This document shows, piece after piece, positions 56,501 through 64,000 of a stretch of 64,000 nucleotides of DNA. A program made the translations under genes and the position numbers. The notes beneath the pieces are model-generated. The model did not search any database and was not told the DNA's origin. It saw only the letters and a list, made by a program, of their open reading frames with translations. This DNA comes from Styela clava (Eukaryota; Chordata; Ascidiacea; Stolidobranchia; Styelidae), in assembly GCF_964204865.1 (NCBI RefSeq), contig NC_135252.1, forward strand, positions 3,596,001-3,660,000. Reading direction: 5' to 3'. The first letter of the stretch is position 1. Each line of letters opens with the position of its first letter.

Positions 56501-59500
56501 TACTACACCAACCATTGTTTCTGATGAGATTAGTTGCATATTCACCGCTTGTTCTGATTCTGGATACAAGATTACAGATTCAGATGATATCTGTTCTTTT
56601 TTCTTAGATTTCTGATTATTTTTCGCAGTTTTTATATCACTGATAGATTCGTTAATCTCAATAGCAAAAGTACTTCTCATCATATCTTGGAATTTTTTTG
56701 CGGATGCCCGTTGCGGAGGCCTGGTTGGACTCAGAACTTTAGAAGATGTTGTTGTCTGGTTTTTATCTGCCTGGTGAAGCTGTTTAGTTGATTGTTTGTT
56801 CGAAACTGTAAAAACCACATATATTGAAATTTTAGTTTATATAGGTTGGACATCTAGATTACGAAGCTTGGTTACTGATTGATCATAATAAAGCTGGCCA
56901 CCTCACAATAGGCATAAGAAATGGGTTAAGTTAAGAAAAATTCAGGCCCAGCTAAATGTAGTATATAATATTGAAATCTATACATAACATTATCAATAGA
57001 TGAGAAGTGGGTGGTGCGGGATCTCATAATAATCTACATAGCGCAAATTAATAAATTGAAAGCTAATTATGCATACCAGTCTCTTCTGCCACTTGTGCAC
57101 CTCTTTTCTCCTCTGTTTCATGTTTTTTCATATGAAGCTTCAAAACAAAGCAGACGAATGATAATAACTTACAAAATGAAGTAAAGGTTTGCATATAGAG
57201 CATAACCAACACAATCAAAGATTAAACCGCTGATCAAATTTCTCTGAGATTTAGCACATAGAAAAAAAATTGATGACAATAGCCTGTCAAAAACATGCTT
57301 CATTTTTTTATCTCATAAGTATTTTTTTTTTTCGAAACAGTTTCACTGTCCCAGAATTTTTTTGTGTTGGGACATGAGCTAAAATGTATTTAGCATTCAT
57401 ATTGTAACACTAACCTTCATAACATAAATACTTGTAAATTTTTTGTTACATACAGAACAAGACATTTGTTCAGTGTTTTGCGCTCGCATAGGAAAACTAT
57501 CAACTTGTTGGACTTGTTCATCACTCGTATGCTGTGACAAATGTCTTTTCAGAGCAGATCTAAATTGAAAAAAAATATATTGAAGCTCTTCCTGAATACC
57601 ACTGCTCGAGTTTGTTTGGTGTTCAATTTGGATACAGTAATCAGGCATTTGGCTATGATTATTAGTTTATTACAATAGTTATAGAAGTCAATTTTATACA
57701 CAAGTTAGGGCACAAAATATAAGTCTGGTTCATATGATGGTCTGGTGATGACACGGGACGAATTTTGTTATTTTGGAGAGAAATTATTAGTACTTGGTGT
57801 AGTTTCACTAATATTGTTTAACACACAATGTAAACTGTTCAGATTGCGCAAGAGCTAAGAATCCATTAAAGAGTTTTCATACATAGTGAGGGATGAATAA
57901 AGAGATCCAAAATAAACAAAAAGAGGTATTTGTCAAAAAAGTTTGGTGTATTGAGCCTAAATAATGTTGTGATCTTAAGTTAGATTTCACACGATGCCCA
58001 CCAAACTTAGAATCAAAAGATCAATTTTGCAGGCTCTGTTAAACTAGGAAGATTCTGAACCTTTCGAAGCCTATTAAATACATCTCAATATCAATAACTA
58101 GTTCACCAGAGTAACATGTACAGGATTACCATTATATGTATAATTAAATAGTATTAGTTATTAGAGTTGTACTAAAATAGCTCCAGTCATTGACAATTTC
58201 AACAATCAAGCTCCATATGACATACCTGCTCTTGAAGGTTTCTTGGCATTTGTTACAAAAAAATTCAGAAGATGAATTGTCAGCAATTGTAGACTGCAAA
58301 GTAAGAAAAAAAAACTTGAAATGCTAATGTGGATAGGATCTACAAAAAATATACTTCCATCAAAACTAAGATTTCAAAATACACTCACATGTTCCACCTG
58401 CTCATCAAAAGTCTCCTCATTCTCTTCCAAGTCTTTTTTGAATTTTCGGTCGCTGAGTTTCGTACCGGACTTTTCGATGTTTAACATTAGGTCATTACTT
58501 TCATCGTTTTCCAAAGAAAGGTGTTTCTTTTTCTTGGCTTTATGATTTCTGCTAGAGGACGCTAGAGGACGAATTTCCTGAGATTTTTTATTACTTTTGC
58601 TCTTACTTTTCTTTGTTCCACCCAGAACAGCAGGGGTATTATCAGATGAGGAGGAGGAGGATTTCGAAGAATCAAATTTAGAAGCAGAAGACCTCTGTGG
58701 TCTTTCAGGGCTCTGTACCTCAGTCATTTTCATTTCTGTAAGTGTAACAGCAGACTCAAGATGCTCTGTTAAAGTTTTGATTTCCAGACATCTTGAAGCT
58801 TTCAGAAAGGCATGTAGCAAAGATGAATCTATACTTGTATCATCTACAGCTGTTGATGACGCTGAAAAAAATACAATAATTGTTTAAACAAAGAAAAGAA
58901 AATACTACCTCCAATAAATACATTATACGTTTAACCTAGTGTTCCGAGTGTTGGACTCAGAGGTTACTGACATCGGGCTCAAGCATGATGACCGCCACCT
59001 CACCCACAGTACTTTGAATAGAGTAGGCAACGACGAACCATAAAGATTCTTATTTTCCAAAAATGGTAGCACATTACATATTTGTGACTTCTTGTGCAAG
59101 GCCTTGTTCAGAGTAAAGGGGAAAAAAAAATCGTATGAATTTGCAGCATACCTTCAACATGTTTAATCTTTGATGATGAAATCCTCTTTGATTTTCTAAC
59201 GCTGGATATGATCTTACCTAAATAAGCAATTGCAATATAACACTAATTTCATTTGTAAAACATTAGTTTGAGCAACAAAACATTGATAAAATGCAGTGCA
59301 TTTAATATTTCAGTATTCATCTTAAAAAACTGCATGCAGATCAGCCTCTACAAATGTATAATTTCATTTCATAACTAAGACTCATAAAACGAAAATAACT
59401 TTCAACCTACAATATTCTGAAGGAATTTGACTCACCTTTTTGAGGGGATTTTGTTTGGAATAAATCGACATTGCCACTGTATATGTAATTCAGAAGGCTG

Positions 59501-60516
59501 TCCATACATGAGCTCACAACATCTTTTGGAAGTAAAACAAAAATCTTCCCAATCGAGCCCTCAGGGGAGGTGACCTAAGAAAATTGCCTTTTGTTATAAA
59601 TGGATAGAGATAACAAATATGCATTACAAAATTCATAACAGCTAAAATTTAGTTGGGTTTGTAAAGGAAAATATAAATAAAAAAGCAGTACGCATGAAAA
59701 AAAGGGAAAAAACATCTGGCTAGTTTTCGGCTATACAAATTTAAACGAGTGAATATAATAAGCCATGCATACAACATCATTTAATGGTCTTCAAAACTTA
59801 TATCTGCAACAAATAACTGGTTAATTATTCCCATACCCATGGACTGAAAACTAAACAAGAGGATGTGGTTCGCTATATGTTTAAGTCATGTCATCGACAT
59901 TCTTCTATTTCGAAATCCTACATTTAAGTAGATTTTTTGGTGTTTTTTTCATTTGTTACATCTAATTGAATACATGCAGTAAACGAAGCATGAACGGACA
60001 TGTGTTTCCTGGTCTTATTAAACACTAAACAGGCAAACATCGCTTGTTTGCATATGGCCTCATCAGCTTACAAGCGTCAGCTTGATATTGCTTGTGCACA
60101 AATTCCGGATATTAAAAAATCAATTTTGTGGCACGAAGTCTTGAAAACTAGTCAGTTCTCATTATGTCATTTATGTGTGAGTGATAAACATTGAGTGAAG
60201 TGGGAAAAATAACTACATAACTTTGCAAAAATTGTTCAAACAGTAACTGATACATGCTTTCATCCTTTATTAGCTTAGCAATCAATAAAATATTCTTTAC
60301 TTGTAGCTTTCCATCCATCGAATCTTGGAGCAATTTGTCAAGAACAGATGAAGCGGAAGATAAAACACAACTATGAGCATTGAATGTTTGATCAGAGTCT
60401 ATGCATTTGAGCACAACATCACAGTATTTTCCTTGCTTTTGTTTTTCATGGAGGCTAGAAAACATTGTCGTCTGATGTTCACTCCAGTTATCTCGATGAG
60501 TGGTTGATACCATCAT
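44588..60516 (-). CDS. BTB domain protein with eleven C2H2 zinc fingers
   Basis: Twenty-four coding exons on the minus strand give 3624 nt, 1207 residues. In transcript order: 60301-60516, 59436-59574, 59152-59217, 58389-58861, 58226-58293, 57415-57559, 57077-57137, 56384-56805, 56228-56308, 53828-53899, 53262-53336, 52757-52849, 52346-52413, 51577-51757, 50902-51007, 50321-50414, 49663-49823, 49174-49352, 48233-48359, 47249-47622, 46652-46694, 46087-46257, 45106-45210, 44588-44691. Residues 1-120 are a BTB/POZ domain (GKYCDVVLKCID, FNAHSCVLSSASSVLDKLL, LLNYIYSGNVDL). A Ser/Lys-rich linker follows, then two fingers at about 309-395, an acidic linker, and nine fingers at about 622-885 with TG(E/D)-type linkers. 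A basic PLPMRKKRK motif suggests nuclear import. The C-terminal third is Gln/Thr/Ser/Pro-rich. Probably a sequence-specific transcription factor; the orthologue is not identified. MMVSTTHRDNW is taken as the start because TCTATGCAG, a splice acceptor, precedes it; an ATG 30 nt upstream is in frame. Confidence 0.88.
45492..45679 (+). mobile_element. MITE-A copy 4 (188 bp, 9 bp TSD) in zinc-finger gene intron
   Basis: Same ends and core as the copy at 6207-6393, with the perfect 9 bp TSD AAATCATGT (45483-45491 and 45680-45688). It lies in the intron between the exons at 45106-45210 and 46087-46257. Confidence 0.9.
46995..47225 (+). repeat. Decayed tRNA-like SINE of a second family
   Basis: GATAGTCTAACGGTATAAG resembles an A box. 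The 3' part CTTGTGCAGAGTTTTGTTCAG, AGTAAAAGG matches the 3' part of 58935-59125 (TTGTGCAAGGCCTTGTTCAG, AGTAAAGGGG). The head and B box are degraded. It lies in an intron of the zinc-finger gene. Confidence 0.4.
49524..49600 (-). repeat. Possible decayed 3' fragment of the tRNA-like SINE
   Basis: TATTTATCCCAGAGAAATAAG and GGCGGAATAAGAAGGCTT resemble the reverse complement of the SINE tail (CTTATCG..CTCTCCCCCGGGATAAATA). Similarity is partial. Confidence 0.3.
50043..50280. mobile_element. MITE of the CTCC-ended family, right end degraded
   Basis: GGCGCTCCATAACTATGTGT, then ATCAATATGGAGGTAACTAA and TTTTGTTCGC match the left part of the block at 51325-51535 and the inverse of the right part at 2091-2291. 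The CAGGGGGGATATTCACT segment is also shared. It lies in a zinc-finger gene intron. Confidence 0.6.
50470..50650 (+). repeat. Possible tRNA-like SINE, second family
   Basis: TTGCCTAGTGGTTAGTTAAA resembles a tRNA A-box arm. GGCTCAAATCTTATGATCAC and CACCTCAC are shared with 58935-59125 (GGGCTCAAGCATGATGACCG, CCACCTCAC). It is intronic in the zinc-finger gene; ends are not defined. Confidence 0.45.
51325..51535. mobile_element. MITE of the CTCC-ended family
   Basis: The left end GGCGCTCTAGAAGTATGTAT and the right end (inverse of TAGTATGTGTACCAGGTTAG) are related inverted repeats. The whole is the reverse-complement relative of 2091-2291, sharing AATATGGAGGTAACTAATTT, GACAGTCCTCGAACTC and AAAATAAGGAAAAT. 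It lies in a zinc-finger gene intron, ending close to the exon at 51577. Confidence 0.65.
54030..54837. mobile_element. hAT non-autonomous element (808 bp) with perfect 8 bp TSD
   Basis: The ends CAGGGGTCACCAAACTTATT and the inverse of CAGAGGTCACCAAACTACGG are inverted repeats. ATCTAATC is duplicated exactly (54022-54029 and 54838-54845). The interior matches the blocks at 25420-25950 and 29800-30790. It lies in the 2.3 kb intron 53900-56227 of the zinc-finger gene. Confidence 0.9.
55072..56024 (+). mobile_element. pogo/Tigger-like element, internally deleted, TA target site
   Basis: Terminal inverted repeats of 26 bp begin CCGTATTTATTC and end ATTATAACGCGCA, with one mismatch, flanked by TA on both sides (55070-55071 and 56025-56026). 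This is the Tc1/mariner-pogo insertion pattern. Inside is a transposase remnant (55426-55856) and a direct repeat of about 68 bp (55229-55356). It lies within the hAT element 54878-56060. Confidence 0.85.
55426..55856 (+). pseudogene. pogo-type transposase remnant (DNA-binding half only, frameshifted)
   Basis: From ATG 55426 the frame reads MARQKRSAYRAAFKLEVVDY then AEN, the start of a pogo/jerky-type HTH. Near 55497 the frame shifts by one base into GNRKASREFNVPETNVRDWR and KQKVVLKDMNK, continuing through RYPELEKELYDWIVDQRSSG and WAQKFMRRHGLALRQKTK (CENP-B-type HTH), ending at PQDLEEEF plus stop at 55854-55856. The DDE catalytic region that normally follows is missing. It is therefore not expected to transpose by itself. 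Confidence 0.8.
58935..59125 (+). repeat. Possible tRNA-like SINE, second family
   Basis: CTAGTGTTCCGAGTGTTGGA followed by TCGGGCTCAAGCATGATGAC, CGCCACCTCACCCACAGTAC and a 3' part TTGTGCAAGGCCTTGTTCAG. Parts of this are shared with 46995-47225 and 50470-50650. It lies in the intron between exons 58389-58861 and 59152-59217. Confidence 0.5.
59819..59925 (+). repeat. Diverged 3' fragment of the tRNA-like SINE
   Basis: TTCCCATACCCATGGACTGA, GTGGTTCGCTATATG, TTTAAGTCATGTCATCG and AAATCCTAC follow the same order as the 3' body of the SINE at 39760-40095 but with many changes. It lies in the first coding intron of the zinc-finger gene. Confidence 0.55.
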
Positions 60517-60546
60517 TTTGCACCTGCATAGATTTACATTAACCAT

Positions 60547-61690
60547 TATATCAATATTTTAGTAGCCAATTTATTAAGAAAAAATGTCTGAGTTCTTTTG
60601 TAGACTTGGTGATTTCTTATTTTTTGTGTTAGACGGTCAGGTCAATAATTTTAAAAATTTGTCGCAGTCCAAAATATTGAGGGAAGAAATTTATCATCGT
60701 TTTTTTGAATGCATTCTTTAGTGAGAGAAGGGAATAGATCATTTTGACTTAGATGCCAGATTCCCAATAACAAAATTTGGCCAAAAATTATTTAATTATC
60801 ACTTACACGAATTATAACATAAATGAAAAAAATACCCAAAATAAACATCCAAATACAGAAATATAAAAATTAATAATCAAGTGCATTTAATTGGACTATT
60901 CATTTAGCTCATCACCTATCAAATCACAATTAAACAGTATCAGAGTATGCTGATATTATTTGTTTTGATGAAAATGAGCTATTGGGCAACAAAACTACAG
61001 TCATCTCCTAATCGTTTGCAAGGACTAGCAAGGCGCGTGAGTTTTTATCTTATAAGATTTGTTTTGAATACGGGTGCCGTATCTAAATTCTAACCCTGCA
61101 CTCCAACCATCAGCTGAAAGACGCCATTACCACAGGGTTAAACTGAACCTCACAATGCGGATTCCTAAATCTGAAATACTGGTTGCAATCTGCCTGACAT
61201 TTATGAAAATTCTAAAAGTACGTGAAGTTATATAGACTATATTTATATATATAATTAATTAATACTACCTTTCCGTAATCCTTCGGGCGAACTTCACTAT
61301 ATAAAATCAGCAAAGAACACGAGGCGTGAATGGCTTATAAATTGCTTTTTTTCTCAAACCCTCTATTTTTGTGTGACGTTTGGGCGGTGCGAAACCACGT
61401 GATCGGCAGCCCATTCGTGTGTATCGTAAACAGATGCAAAGATATCCGGGATAAAAAATTCAATATTCGATAATTTCTGCGTTTCTATTCAACTACAATC
61501 AGCGCGGCGTTACAGCAGTGATTGGCATTTACAGATTTAGCCTGCAGTCAAATGAGTGCGGATTTGGTAATGCTGTAATGGAAACAAATGGCAAGTTTTT
61601 ATCCATTATTTTATCGTCTTTTATGCTGATTATGGAGTCAAAATAAACTTTACGCATATGAAAAAAATAAATATGTAGCATTATAGCCTT
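60547..61690. other. Upstream region of the zinc-finger gene, nothing recognised
   Basis: AT-rich DNA between the zinc-finger gene and the repeats before EFR3. It presumably contains the promoter of the zinc-finger gene and any 5' UTR exon. A 3' splice site TCTATGCAG on the minus strand just after 60520 suggests an upstream non-coding exon or trans-splicing. Confidence 0.4.
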
Positions 61691-61697
61691 ACCGTAC

Positions 61698-62003
61698 CGG
61701 TAGTTCTCAACCAATCACAGAATGATCCATGGCACACTGCTCGGCCACAAAATATGAAAAATTACTTAAATACAGAAATAATAAATTTAGTTCATTTGTG
61801 TCACTATACACAGATAGATACATCATACAGCTATAGTTAAATTTTGATTGTAGTAGCAATGAATAATGATGGTGCTTCTAATTATTAAAGTTGGAGTGCC
61901 CGTTTTTTCGAAGAGTACCGGTACCGGTATTTTGTTTGTTTGTAGTTTTCCCTGGCATGAAAATGTTAATGGGCCACAAAATTAATCGGTTGAGAACCAT
62001 TGG
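61698..62003. mobile_element. Possible hAT non-autonomous element with GGTTCTCAACC ends
   Basis: TAGTTCTCAACCAATCACAG on the left pairs with the inverse of the right end (ATGGTTCTCAACCGATTAAT), and GGCCACAAAAT sits near both ends. The TSD is not clear. Confidence 0.5.
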
Positions 62004-62048
62004 CCAGATTTTTATTTATTTATAGGAATCATTGGTATTGAGCTGGAC

Positions 62049-62164
62049 CAGTGGTTCCCAAAGTGGGGTCCGCAGATCTTGCAGGACCTCCTGTGGCAGG
62101 GAATCATTAAAAAAATTACAAGGGGTCCGTCATGGATTTTTTTTAAAAAGTTTGGGAACCCCTG
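62049..62164. mobile_element. 116 bp hAT MITE
   Basis: The ends CAGTGGTTCCCAAAGTGGGG and the inverse of CAGGGGTTCCCAAACTTTTT are inverted repeats. Flanks AGCTGGAC (62041-62048) and GGCTGGAC (62165-62172) match at 7 of 8 positions. GGGGTCCGC / AGGGGTCCGTC motifs lie inside. It lies upstream of EFR3. Confidence 0.8.
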
Positions 62165-62479
62165 GGCTGGACCATCGGCCAACATAGTCAACACTAATAT
62201 AGGGTTGAACTCTGATCTGCTTAAAGTTGTTTATCTGGACAATTCAATATCAATGGGATGGGACCACAGTTTCACATTGCACAATTTTGTTAGAATTTAT
62301 TCAAAAATGTATTTAACATACTGATATATGTATATACGGTACATATTGCAGTATTGGATGTAAAATGGCATTGGGGCCACTTTATTTCCTGTGTGCTGTT
62401 TTTTAGACAAAACAAATAACAGTTATTTGGAAAGTATAGCTCGTAGTCGTATACTATGATTTTTATCGATAATGTATGC

Positions 62480-62536
62480 ATTGTTATTTTTTAGGATACA
62501 GTTTAATTATAAACTGATGCAATAGTTACCGAAAAG
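62480..62536 (+). promoter_or_regulatory. 3' splice site upstream of EFR3 start
   Basis: TTGTTATTTTTTAG ends at 62494, 42 nt before the EFR3 ATG. It is either the acceptor of a 5' UTR intron or a trans-splice site; no donor was identified. Confidence 0.4.
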
Positions 62537-64000
62537 ATGACAACTTGTATGTGCTGTCCTGCTTTTCGTCCTCGTTACAAAAGGCTTGTTGATAATATAT
62601 TCCCAACTACGCATGATGGAGGACTTGTTCGTAGTGAAATGGAAAAATTGACTTACTATGCAGTTTCGGCTCCTGAAAAACTTGATAGAATAGGAGAATA
62701 TCTTGCCCACAGACTAACAAGAAGCATCAGCCGCAAACGAGATGCATCTGTTTTCATAGCAATGGAAGCTCTTGATCAACTTCTTTTAGCTTGTCATGCT
62801 CAGCAGATTAACTCCTTTGTTGAAAGCTTTTTAAGAATGGTTGCCAATCTTCTAGAATCTGACAACCTTGATTTCCAAGCAGTCGGAACAAATTCTTTCA
62901 TCAAATTTTCTATGATAGAAGAGGATACTGCATCTTATCACAGACGCTATGACTTTTTTGTATCAAAATTCAGTGCAATGTGTCATTCTAACTTAGATAA
63001 TATGAGAGATAGAAAAAAGATACAAAGCCATGGCGTTCGCGGTATTCATGGTGTGATTCGAAAAACTGTAGCAGATGAGCTTCAAGTCAATATATGGCAA
63101 AAACAACACATGGACAAAATTGTGCCATCATTACTTTATGTAATGATGCAAGAACAGACACAAGAACCAAGTCCTGGGAGACGAGAATCTTTTGCACACA
63201 ATAAAGACACAGTAGAAAATATTGGCATCAATGCCGGAGATTGCTTACGAGAGTTGTTATCAAGAGCAGCATATGGTAATGTCGGCTCTGCTCTACGTCC
63301 AGCCCTTGCTCATCTCGATGCCCACAAAAAGTGGAATCCAGTGAATACATTTGCAATCAAATGTTTCAAGGTGTTCATGTTTGCGATTCAAGCTCAATAT
63401 ACTCATGTCATTGTAAAAATGCTGCTTGACCATTTGGATGATCAAGATATTGATCAAGGAAAATTGAAAGCGAGTATGCTAGAGGTTCTTTGTGCTGTAG
63501 TTGTTATTCCATCTTCATCACCTATAGGGCCAGCAGTAGTTGAAGTTTTCAGTCAACTTTCGCGCCATCTCAGATATTCAATTGAAAGTAAAAATCACAA
63601 GGAGCAAGAAATTTTTCAAAAGGCTTTTATAAACACTATTGGGGTTTTATGCAATGTTCTACCAGACTTTCAAAAGTTAGAAGCTATGGTGTTTTTTGTA
63701 ACCAAAGCAAAAGAGATTATAAATAAAAACTTACACATTCCGGATTCCAGTGACAAGAAGCATCAACGACTGCTGAATTTAACCCTAAAAAGTCTATATC
63801 GGATCACCGAAAACTATAAAAGTAAAAATCTGTCGGGCCTCAGCTCAAGTTTACTGGACCCACTCATTAAAGTGTCAACTGCTTCATCACCCAGTAATAG
63901 ATTGATTATACAAAATGTTCTTATACGTTTACTCGATAGAGAAAAGAATTCTGATTCGTTAATTGTTTCTAATTCAATTTCTGGTGTAGAAAATATGAAC
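62537..64000 (+). CDS. EFR3: EFR3 plasma-membrane scaffold, 5' part, no introns in the visible 488 codons
   Basis: The frame is open from ATG 62537 to the window end (488 codons), so the 3' end lies outside. It starts MTTCMCCPAFRPRYKRLVDN; Cys4, Cys6 and Cys7 are the expected palmitoylation cluster. Then follow EMEKLTYYAVSAPEKLDRIG, AMEALDQLLLACHAQQI, GTNSFIKFSMIEEDTASYHR, RYDFFVSKFSAMCHSN, GVRGIHGVIRKTVADEL and QHMDKIVPSLLYVMMQEQ, all close to vertebrate EFR3A/B. The family is a rod of helical repeats anchored at the plasma membrane, which recruits phosphatidylinositol 4-kinase III alpha with TTC7 and FAM126/hyccin to make PI4P. Vertebrate EFR3 genes are split by many introns; here none appears in the first 1464 coding bases. 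It is divergent from the zinc-finger gene, about 2 kb apart. Confidence 0.95.
   Translation, partial: MTTCMCCPAFRPRYKRLVDNIFPTTHDGGLVRSEMEKLTYYAVSAPEKLDRIGEYLAHRLTRSISRKRDASVFIAMEALDQLLLACHAQQINSFVESFLRMVANLLESDNLDFQAVGTNSFIKFSMIEEDTASYHRRYDFFVSKFSAMCHSNLDNMRDRKKIQSHGVRGIHGVIRKTVADELQVNIWQKQHMDKIVPSLLYVMMQEQTQEPSPGRRESFAHNKDTVENIGINAGDCLRELLSRAAYGNVGSALRPALAHLDAHKKWNPVNTFAIKCFKVFMFAIQAQYTHVIVKMLLDHLDDQDIDQGKLKASMLEVLCAVVVIPSSSPIGPAVVEVFSQLSRHLRYSIESKNHKEQEIFQKAFINTIGVLCNVLPDFQKLEAMVFFVTKAKEIINKNLHIPDSSDKKHQRLLNLTLKSLYRITENYKSKNLSGLSSSLLDPLIKVSTASSPSNRLIIQNVLIRLLDREKNSDSLIVSNSISGVENMN

Noticed and set aside
58597..58887. 96-codon plus-strand acidic frame
   Set aside because: Antisense of the Ser/Lys-rich linker exon of the zinc-finger gene.

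Overview
The window is AT-rich genomic DNA from an animal: spliced genes with GT-AG introns, CDK5, HSPBP1, EFR3 and RSRC2 homologues, and dense hAT-type and MITE-type DNA transposons. An invertebrate chordate (ascidian tunicate) fits best. Introns are short, several conserved genes are intronless and closely spaced on one strand, and strong 3' splice sites lie just upstream of start codons with no visible partner donor, as expected for operons resolved by spliced-leader trans-splicing. This placement is an inference; another invertebrate is possible.

Layout: 68-3714 (+) is the 3' part of an RSRC2-like SR-protein gene. 3.7-9.6 kb is intergenic and holds a SINE fragment, two hAT-like elements with target-site duplications (TSDs), a MITE inside a tandem duplication, and a microsatellite-anchored repeat. 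9669-14129 (+) is an eight-exon tetraspanin whose large extracellular loop carries a mucin-like Ser/Thr/Pro insert. 14.1-19.6 kb is repeats. 19649-21827 (-) is an apparent two-gene operon, SAAL1 followed by CDK5, both intronless and 76 bp apart. 21.8-32.5 kb is a transposon-dominated desert with one possible secreted-protein exon. 32628-35604 (+) holds two tandem intronless METTL25-type methyltransferase genes, followed by the seven-exon HSPBP1 gene (35991-39006). 39.0-44.5 kb contains an intact tRNA-like SINE and, beside it, a three-layer nest: a SINE split by a hAT element, itself split by a retroelement-like unit with three LTR-like repeats. 44588-60516 (-) is a 24-exon BTB and 11-C2H2 zinc-finger gene. 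One of its introns holds three DNA transposons, including a pogo-like element nested in a hAT. 62537-64000 (+) is the intronless 5' part of EFR3, running off the window.

Exon models were built by hand from splice sites, reading phase and protein similarity. The coding lengths of the tetraspanin (1239 nt), HSPBP1 (1014 nt) and BTB-zinc-finger (3624 nt) models are all multiples of three and end in one stop, which supports them. The genes look like unrelated housekeeping, signalling and regulatory loci. The only likely functional or co-expression links are the SAAL1-CDK5 pair, the METTL25 duplicates (possibly with HSPBP1), and the divergent arrangement of the zinc-finger gene and EFR3 across a 2 kb spacer.
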